Assembly (NCBI GenBank): GCA_030598165.1
Contig: JAUVQL010000106.1
Span: 1 to 5,086 of the forward strand
From: Acidobacteriota bacterium
Lineage (GTDB): Bacteria > Acidobacteriota > Vicinamibacteria > Marinacidobacterales > SMYC01
Length of the DNA stretch: 5,086 nt
Direction: 5' to 3'
Shown: positions 1 to 5,086 of the stretch, in pieces
Numbering within the stretch: position 1 is the stretch's first letter
Layout: every line of letters starts with the position of its first letter
Notes under the pieces: generated by a model
Told to the model about the DNA's origin: nothing
Databases searched by the model: none
What the model saw: only the letters and a program-made list of their open reading frames with translations
Program-made: the position numbers and the translations under genes

Positions 1-897
1 AAGGTCATGGGAAGCTCGACTCGAGGACGTGTCTCGGCTCACGTCGGAGATCGCCTCGAGAGCAAACGCCAGGTCCCGTGCCGATTGAAAGCGCTCCGTC
101 GGCGATTTCTCTAGACATCGCCCAACGATCCTTTCGAGGACGGGTGGAACGGATCTGCCGGATGTCGAAAGATCCGGAGGATCTTCACGAAGGATGGCGC
201 TGATGACATCCACCGGAGAATCTCCCTTGAAAGCACGGCCTCCAGAGAGCATCTCGTAAAGCGTGGCGCCGAAGGAGAAGAGATCCGACCGGTGGTCGGC
301 GTCTTGTCCTCGCGCCTGTTCCGGTGACATGTAGCCGACCGTACCCATAATGGAGCCAGGCATCGTGTGGCGGGAGACCGTTGGCGTCTCGGCCACGCCC
401 TCGCTCTCCTCTTCCCGACGTCCCAGCTTGGCTAGTCCGAAGTCGAGTCTTTTGACGTGGCCGGCCGTCGTGATGAAGACGTTCTCCGGCTTGAGGTCTC
501 TGTGGATGATCCCCTTGTCGTGGGCGGCCGCGAGTCCATGGGCGATGGGGAGCGCGATTTCAATAGCTTTCCTAATGGAGAGCGTGGCGGAATCTAGTCG
601 CTCGCGAAGTGTCTCTCCTTCCAAGAGCTCGGTGACGGCGAACGAGGTTTCCTCTTCGACACCAATATCGTAAATAGCCAGTATGTTGGGGTGAGCAAGG
701 GCGGCCACAGCTTTGACCTCGAGCTCGAACCGAGCTAGCGCATCTTCATCTCGAGAAAAACGCTCGGAAAGGACTTTGATCGCTACCTGCCGCTCCAATC
801 GGGTGTCCCGGCCTCGATAAACTTCTCCCATGCCACCGGCCCCAAGGGGTGCGAGAATCTCGTACGGACCCAACCGCGTGCCTGGTGAAATGAGCAT
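1..897 (-). CDS. Hanks-type Ser/Thr protein kinase, N-terminal part (runs off left edge)
   Basis: Translating the minus strand from the ATG at 897-895 gives 299 open codons to the window edge, so the C-terminus is missing. The whole cytoplasmic kinase domain is present: glycine-rich loop GAGGMGEVYRG (residues 19-29), ATP-binding lysine in VAIKVL (K41), alpha-C glutamate probably E60, catalytic loop HRDLKPEN (132-139, D134), DFG (152-154), activation segment ending GTVGYMSPE (185-193), and the D205 and R269 subdomain residues. All key catalytic residues are there, so it should be active. It would phosphorylate Ser/Thr on unknown proteins. The domain ends near residue 283 and a Ser/Arg-rich linker follows. 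In this family a transmembrane helix, beta-propeller or TPR sensor region often comes next, but it lies outside the window. An in-frame TAA at 906-904 leaves this ATG as the only start; no clear Shine-Dalgarno is visible. It starts 31 bases after the upstream gene's stop, so it is probably in the same operon. Confidence 0.95.
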   Translation of the reverse strand, partial: MLISPGTRLGPYEILAPLGAGGMGEVYRGRDTRLERQVAIKVLSERFSRDEDALARFELEVKAVAALAHPNILAIYDIGVEEETSFAVTELLEGETLRERLDSATLSIRKAIEIALPIAHGLAAAHDKGIIHRDLKPENVFITTAGHVKRLDFGLAKLGRREEESEGVAETPTVSRHTMPGSIMGTVGYMSPEQARGQDADHRSDLFSFGATLYEMLSGGRAFKGDSPVDVISAILREDPPDLSTSGRSVPPVLERIVGRCLEKSPTERFQSARDLAFALEAISDVSRDTSSSRASHDL

Positions 898-928
898 GTT
901 GGCTTAGCTTACCACTGAAAGCGTCCGT

Positions 929-3703
929 TCAATGGTTCGGCAGCAAAGCTTCGATACCTGCCCGAGTCTCCGCCGACCAGCCCGAAAAGGCGCGCACAAC
1001 TCGCCCGCGCTCGTCCAAGAGGAGAGTCAGGGGTACCGTAACCTGCTCCGAGGAGAAAATCCGCGCCACGTCTTTCTCGCTCAATATATAATTCTCGTAA
1101 GGAATGGATCGCTCCTTTAGGTACGATTGCACTTTCGCTGCTTGGCCGAAATCGAGACTAATTCCCACCAGGTCCACGCCGGCTTTGGAAAGCGGTTCGA
1201 AGAGTCGGGCGAGCTCCGGGATTTCCACTGCACAAGGCGCGCACCAAGTAGCCCAAAACTTGAGGAGCGTTTTCCGACCCGGTGCGAGGATAGAGGGCGC
1301 GGACACCGCCGGTGTGGACTCGAGCGGCGTGAGGGTGAGAGCCGGCATCGGGTCGCCGGGTTTGAAGGCAAGGGTGCGGAAGATGCGATCCGAAGTCGCC
1401 TCGGGTTCCGGCAAGGTGACCCGCCTCTCGTTGACCAACTCTGCCTCTCCTTGGCCTTCGGTCAAATGAATGCTTTCGCCGGGTCGCACTCCGGAAATGG
1501 TCTCCTCGAGCCCGGAAGACCAGGTGACTTCTAGCTCATAATTGGATAGCCAGGAATCGCTCGGCCCCAAGCCGAAGATGAGCCTTGGATCACTGGCTGA
1601 CAAAAAGCCGCTACCACCGAGCTTGATTTTGGTTTGGATCCCGAGGTGCGATGTCAGCCTGACCACCGTGCCAAAAGCATCCCGGCCCGAACGAGTCCCG
1701 GTGAGGCTTACCCGAATGAAACCGTTGTCTTGACCGACGTTGTTCTCGAAGAGGAGCCGAGCGACTTCCTGCACCGGTGTGATAACGACATCGGAGTCTC
1801 CGTCGTTGTCGAAGTCCGCAAACGAACAGCCTCGACCGTCGGTGATCGAATCGAGCCCGGAAGCGCCCGATATTTCCAAGTAAGTGCTGTCGCCCCGGTT
1901 GATGTAGAGACCGTTGCGCTCGAATCCGCTGAAGGACATCCCCCTTTCGAATATCTCGGACATGTGGTGGTTTTGATAATCGGAGTTCCCTGCCTGTTCC
2001 ATGACTGCCGCCGACGCCACGACGTGGCGCCAAAAGAGACTTCACGTGTCCTTCATGGTCTTGCCGGACACGAAGCCGTTGACCGAGAACTCGTCTTCCC
2101 ATCCGTCGTTGTCGAAATCGAAGAAGCCGCCTCCAAAAGCCCATCCTGCGGAAAAACCGCCGGCTTTCTGGGCTACGTTGCGAAAGGTCCCGTCGCCCAA
2201 GTTCTCGAAGAGGGAGTTGCCGGCAGCGAGCTTTTTCAAAACGGCGCTGTCGGGTGAGGCTCCCGGCATCAAGCGAGCCAAGATCCGATTCCCCGCCGTC
2301 GAGGACATGTTGGTCACATGAATGTCCAGGTCTCCATCGTTGTCGTAGTCTCCGTAGGAAACCCCCATACCGTTTCCCGGATCGATGACGCCTCGTTCGA
2401 GTGCCTCGTCGCGAAAGCGACCACCGTGGTTGATGAAGAGCGCGTTTTCTCCAAAATCGTTGGCCACGTAAAGATCCTGAAGTCCGTCGTCATTGACGTC
2501 GGCGAAAGCCGCCGCATAGCTCCAGCGTCCGTCGTCGACTCCCCACTTACGCGACTCTTCGCGGAAGCGTCCGTCTCCTTGGTTGATGAATAGCAAGTTT
2601 GGGGTCCCGTTGGTGGCTTTACCCCATGCGTTGGGCATGACCTGCCCGTAACGGTTGTAGGAAGCGACGTAGATGTCCGTCCAGCCGTCTCGGTTCACAT
2701 CGGCTGCCACCGCGCTGAATCCGACCGCCGGTTGCTCGATGCCGGCCGGACCGGAAACATCGATGAAGCGAAGCACACCTTCGGGTCGATATTGGTTTCG
2801 AAGAAGGATCTGATCCCCCACTGCCGCCAAAAAGATGTCTTGGTCCCCGTCGTTGTCGTAGTCGAGAAAAAGAGCCCCCGTACCGTCTCGTGTATATCGG
2901 ACGAGCGTCTCTTCGGAGACGTCTTGGAATTGCCCGGCTCCATCGTTGAGGTACAAACGGCTGCCCGTGACTCCGCTGGTCAGAAGGTCCAATAGACCGT
3001 CTTCGTTGACGTCGGCCACGGCGGCGCCGTGCGCCACGAAGCCGTCATTGGATGGCTCACCGAACGCGGGGGCGTCCTCCCATAGTCCGGCAGGTGCCGT
3101 GATCTCCGAGAACAGGTCTTTTTCGGAGACCATCGAGCTCAAGGACTCTATGTTCCAGTAAGTGATCTGCCAGGGTTTTTGAGGAGAGCGTTGAGCTCGG
3201 ATTTGGATGGTGCCGCGCACCCACTCTCGTTGATCTTCCTTGTTCCTTCCCACTAAGAAGCAAAAAACGCGTGCTCGGCCGCGAAACGGGGGGCCCACCT
3301 CGAAATCGGCTGGTTTGACCTTCAGGCGAAAGTCTTCAATGTGGGAAAAATTCGCAAAAAACGCTTGGAGGCTTTCTCTAAAGTCGTCCCGACGGACTCG
3401 ACGAGGAGTTTCTGACACGTCCCAGTGGCGACGGGCAAGCCACTTCACTTCGGAGGTCAGAGGAGTCGATTGGGACGGGAAAGTCGTCGCCTCGAGTTCC
3501 TCCGCAAAGTACTTGGATACCTGCGAAAGGTCCTGCCGCCGAAGCGCGACCGAGAGGTCCAAGAGATCGTTGGCCAACGATTCTGAGTGGTCCTCGGTTT
3601 GCTCCAACGCGGACCGGTCGAAGGAAAGTTGCTGTGACTCTTGCGCTATCCCACTGACTGATACCAGTCCGAGCAGGAGGAAGATGACATTGCGATGGTT
3701 CAA
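929..3703 (-). CDS. Exported VCBS/FG-GAP-UnbV/ASPIC-thioredoxin protein with in-frame TGA; candidate selenoprotein (CRTAC1-like)
   Basis: Read through one TGA (2044-2042) this is a single 924-residue protein. A signal peptide is visible at residues 1-20 (NVIFLLLGLVSVSGIA, likely cut before Q21). Residues about 30-200 form an alpha/beta N-terminal region I do not recognise. Seven calcium-loop DxDxDG-type repeats follow at 231, 281, 335, 402, 452, 529 and 630, as in integrin-like beta-propellers. The UnbV/ASPIC domain covers about 662-750, and a TlpA/ResA-like thioredoxin domain about 780-920 has WCAPC (C821, C824) and cis-proline P891. The TGA is codon 554, between NGFVSGKTMKDT and SLFWRHVV, inside the conserved propeller/UnbV body. 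Reading frame and family similarity continue unbroken on both sides. The only other cysteines are C148 and C626. The start is TTG at 3703, overlapping the ATPase stop as TTGA; no other start codon lies near in frame, and a weak GGA sits 8 bases upstream. Seen: the single frame and the domains. Inferred: selenocysteine at 554 and a periplasmic or surface redox role. Alternatives are a fresh nonsense mutation or a base error. The substrate is unknown. Confidence 0.85.
2011..2044 (-). promoter_or_regulatory. Candidate bacterial SECIS element directly after in-frame UGA
   Basis: The UGA is at 2044-2042. On the transcript, CGCCAC (2029-2024) pairs perfectly with GUGGCG (2020-2015) around the 3-base loop GUC (2023-2021). 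The helix extends outward by G2030-U2014, G2031-C2013, U2032-G2012 and U2033-G2011, giving about 10 pairs. The loop G is nucleotide +19 after the UGA. Known bacterial SECIS elements are hairpins inside the coding region just after the UGA, with an apical loop roughly 16-37 nucleotides downstream and a G at the start of the loop, which SelB binds. All three criteria are met. The stem lies in GC-rich coding sequence, so chance pairing cannot be excluded by eye. Confidence 0.6.
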
Positions 3704-4533
3704 ACGCGAATTCCAACCGAAATTCCTTCGAACCCGAACTCGCTGGCTACCGATTCGACGTGTCTCGGTTCGACTATCCGTTGGTCTTCGAGGTAGGCGT
3801 TCAAGAGACTGCGGTCAGCTAGAACATTGATCTCCCGCGGAATGCCGCGGGAAAGCTTGAAAATGACATCCATCGCCTCGAGACTAAAGACATGCTCAGC
3901 GTTGTCGTTACCCGCCACGGCTAATCGATGCGCCAAGTAATCCTGTGTCTCCTCTTTGTTGAGACATTTGAGTCTGTAGCGAACGGTCGTACGCTGGCGT
4001 AAAGAGCGGTGCTTTTTGTGTCGCAGTTTTGCCTCGAGCTCCACCTGTCCGACGAGGCAAATGACGAGCAGCTTTCCGAACTCACCCTCCATGTTAGAAA
4101 TCAAGCGCAGTTCGTCCAAGGCCGCTGAAGTCAAGAATTGGGCTTCGTCGATAATCAGGAGACCTTGCTTGCCCTTATACTGCATTTCCGAGAGATGGTT
4201 TTCGAGTCGCCTGAGTAAATCCCGCTTACGCCCCGTGCCGGAATCCAGGCCGAACTGCTCGGCGATCTCCTCCAGGAGCTCACGAGGCGTCAAAGTTGTG
4301 TGCTCGATGACCGCTACCGAGGTGTTGTCCGGCGCTTGCTGTCGTAATTCTTGGATGGAGGTCGTTTTTCCCGCACCGACCTCACCGGTCAAGAGAAAAA
4401 AGGGCTCTCGGTTCTCGAGCACGTAGTGGAAATGTGCCAGAGCTTCTCTTAGCTCCCGACTGTGGAAAACAAAGGGAGCGGAAGGAGACAGTGAAAATGG
4501 CTTCTTTTTGAGTCCGAAATGTGCCTTGTACAC
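3700..4533 (-). CDS. ExeA/GspA-like AAA+ ATPase (AAA_22 family)
   Basis: This 277-residue protein has the typical ExeA-type opening MYKAHFGLKKKPFSLSPSAP, then Walker A GEVGAGKT (50-57), Walker B LLIIDEAQ (125-132, D129/E130), a sensor-1 stretch LLVICLVGQ (155-163), arginine-finger candidates in LRQRTTVRYRL (R179, R181) and the sensor-2 motif GIPREIN (230-236). It is a cytoplasmic P-loop ATPase of the MSHA/GspA/TniB-like clade. Relatives act in secretion, envelope or polysaccharide export and in transposition, so ATP hydrolysis is secure but the partner is not. It lacks the C-terminal transmembrane and peptidoglycan-binding region of full-length ExeA, and no transposase is nearby, so an accessory role in export or assembly is the better guess. 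The start is GTG at 4533: an in-frame TGA at 4563-4561 lies upstream with no other start codon between, and GAGG/GGGG stretches (4548-4539) can serve as ribosome binding site. Its TGA overlaps the TTG of the next gene, suggesting translational coupling. Confidence 0.93.
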   Translation of the reverse strand: MYKAHFGLKKKPFSLSPSAPFVFHSRELREALAHFHYVLENREPFFLLTGEVGAGKTTSIQELRQQAPDNTSVAVIEHTTLTPRELLEEIAEQFGLDSGTGRKRDLLRRLENHLSEMQYKGKQGLLIIDEAQFLTSAALDELRLISNMEGEFGKLLVICLVGQVELEAKLRHKKHRSLRQRTTVRYRLKCLNKEETQDYLAHRLAVAGNDNAEHVFSLEAMDVIFKLSRGIPREINVLADRSLLNAYLEDQRIVEPRHVESVASEFGFEGISVGIRV

Positions 4534-4561
4534 GTTTGCCCCATCCTCGAGTCGGACGAGT

Positions 4562-4590
4562 CAGTTGGATTCGCCAATCCACTCCAACTG
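4562..4590 (-). repeat. Inverted repeat with two alternative folds in the leader of the ATPase gene
   Basis: CAGTTGGA (4562-4569) and TCCAACTG (4583-4590) are perfect 8-base inverted repeats. Inside them TGGATT (4566-4571) and AATCCA (4576-4581) form a competing 6-pair hairpin with a 4-base loop. On the minus-strand transcript the element ends about 13 bases before the GAGG of the presumed ribosome binding site of the ATPase gene, so it could affect translation or mark an operator. There is no T-run after it on either strand, so it is not a simple terminator. Confidence 0.4.
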
Positions 4591-4633
4591 GTCGGGGGTC
4601 ACCTCTCTTCTGCGGCCGGCTCAGCGATGCTCT

Positions 4634-4652
4634 CGGGTTTTGGGGAAACCCG
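4634..4652. repeat. Perfect 7-base-pair hairpin in the intergenic region
   Basis: CGGGTTT (4634-4640) and AAACCCG (4646-4652) are exact inverted repeats around a 5-base loop. It lies about 100 bases upstream of the ATPase start. No clean U-tract follows on either strand, so a regulatory protein site or leader hairpin fits better than a rho-independent terminator. The function is unknown. Confidence 0.4.
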
Positions 4653-4897
4653 TTCAACAATGATTATTCGTAGATAGCTGAGTTAGCGTAGGAGCCGATC
4701 CGAAGGGCCCCCCAACCCTCGGCCGCATTTTTAACCCTTTGAAAGAGGATAAACCATACTCCAGTAGCGCTCCGGTGGCAACCCCATTCCGGGTCCTGAA
4801 ATCACTGCTCCAGGACCGCGTTTTGCGGGTCTCTGAACCGCTCTCGAGACATAGAGACGACTTTTTTGCGCTCTAACCCCGTCAATTGTCGATTTCC

Positions 4898-4925
4898 TGG
4901 ACAGCGGTCGTTGCGGCTCTATAAT
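4898..4925 (+). promoter_or_regulatory. Sigma70-type promoter facing right
   Basis: TGGACA (4898-4903) matches the -35 consensus TTGACA at five of six bases, and TATAAT (4920-4925) is a perfect -10, with a 16-base spacer. Transcription would start near 4932 and run to the right. At least 150 bases of transcript then follow without a convincing coding region, so the gene or RNA it drives lies past the right edge. The near-consensus match suggests strong, housekeeping-type expression. Confidence 0.6.
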
Positions 4926-5086
4926 GGGGGCACCTTTGGCTCGGCGGAAAGGCACCCTGCCTCGCTTTTAGTTCGTCTCGCATAAGAACGCTGTCATCTC
5001 GGGGCAGTGAGCGCATGTTGTGGTGACCTTCGTCCGTTCTGAACCTCTCAAGGTACAACAACGGCTCAGGAGAAGACTCCTTAAGA

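Larger units (their letters stand above)
4534..5086. other. Intergenic region, divergent, no convincing gene
   Basis: This stretch of 553 bases separates the minus-strand operon from whatever lies to the right. It holds the leader of the ATPase gene with two hairpins (4562-4590, 4634-4652), a GC-rich patch with a run of six C (about 4700-4725) followed by TTTTT, and the right-facing promoter at 4898-4925. I could not identify a good minus-strand promoter; AATAAT on the minus strand (4668-4663) is a possible -10 but has no matching -35. The last bases contain a small hairpin, AGGAG (5068-5072) with CTCCT (5077-5081). I see no tRNA, rRNA, CRISPR or mobile element. The one open frame of any length here has no protein-like features. 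Confidence 0.6.

Noticed and set aside
929..2020. Separate 363-residue gene starting at GTG 2020
   Set aside because: It is in the same frame as the upstream 553 codons, begins in the middle of a conserved domain, has no Shine-Dalgarno and no signal peptide for its thioredoxin domain. It is better read as the C-terminal part of one protein.
2042..2044. TGA as a general sense codon (altered genetic code)
   Set aside because: TGA also ends the ATPase gene (3702-3700) and the propeller gene (931-929) at sensible places with a new gene following directly, so TGA works as a stop elsewhere in this window.
2042..2044. Plain pseudogene by nonsense mutation or sequencing error
   Set aside because: It cannot be excluded, but 363 codons after the TGA remain fully open with intact motifs, and a hairpin with SECIS geometry sits exactly where it should. 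Selenocysteine is therefore the preferred reading.
1634..2257. Plus-strand open frame of 207 codons, and other long plus-strand frames over 932-3830
   Set aside because: They are antisense shadows of the propeller gene, caused by GC-rich codon use, and show no protein family features.
1790..3030. Recurring GTCGTTGTCGTAGTC-like sequences on the plus strand, resembling dispersed DNA repeats
   Set aside because: Each one encodes a DxDxDG calcium loop of the VCBS/FG-GAP repeats on the minus strand; they are protein repeats, not a DNA element or CRISPR.
4663..4691. Possible minus-strand promoter with AATAAT as -10
   Set aside because: The expected -35 position reads CTACGC, which does not resemble the consensus, so I do not annotate it.
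4699..4733. Terminator-like structure on the plus strand: imperfect CCGAAGGG/CCCTCGG stem followed by TTTTT
   Set aside because: The stem has a bulge, the T-run begins several bases after it, and there is no plus-strand gene upstream to terminate.
4731..4955. Minus-strand open frame of 74 codons
   Set aside because: It has low-complexity, arginine- and proline-rich composition, no recognisable domain and no convincing ribosome binding site, and it overlaps the right-facing promoter.

Overview
The window carries three co-directional genes on the minus strand, read from right to left, and a gene-poor region of about 550 bases at the right end. The kinase N-terminus (the PGTRLGPYEIL and GAGGMGEVYRGRDTRLE style), long exported beta-propeller proteins, and moderately high GC suggest a soil or sediment bacterium of the Acidobacteriota type. 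This is a guess from family resemblance, not a marker-based assignment.

Layout, in order of transcription on the minus strand: (1) 4533-3700, an ExeA-like AAA+ ATPase with a GTG start. (2) 3703-929, a very long exported protein with VCBS/FG-GAP repeats, a UnbV/ASPIC domain and a C-terminal thioredoxin domain. It begins at a TTG that overlaps the ATPase stop codon (TTGA). (3) 897-1, the N-terminal 299 residues of a Hanks-type Ser/Thr protein kinase that runs off the left edge. Gene junctions are a 4-base overlap and a 31-base gap, so the three genes look like one operon.

The main result is in gene 2. A naive reading splits it into a 553-residue and a 363-residue protein, but both halves are in the same frame and are separated only by one TGA (2044-2042) and seven sense codons. 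The split falls inside one continuous VCBS/UnbV protein. Directly after the TGA the transcript can fold into a strong hairpin (2033-2011) whose 3-base GUC loop begins 19 nucleotides after the UGA. This is the geometry expected of a bacterial SECIS element. I therefore read the gene as a single 924-residue candidate selenoprotein with selenocysteine at position 554 and a WCAPC thioredoxin motif about 270 residues downstream. A recent nonsense mutation or a sequencing error is the main alternative.

The right end (4534-5086) has no convincing gene. It holds two hairpins in the presumed leader of the ATPase gene and a good sigma70-type promoter facing right (TGGACA, 16 bases, TATAAT), which probably drives a gene or RNA beyond the window. 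The region therefore looks like a divergent intergenic spacer.
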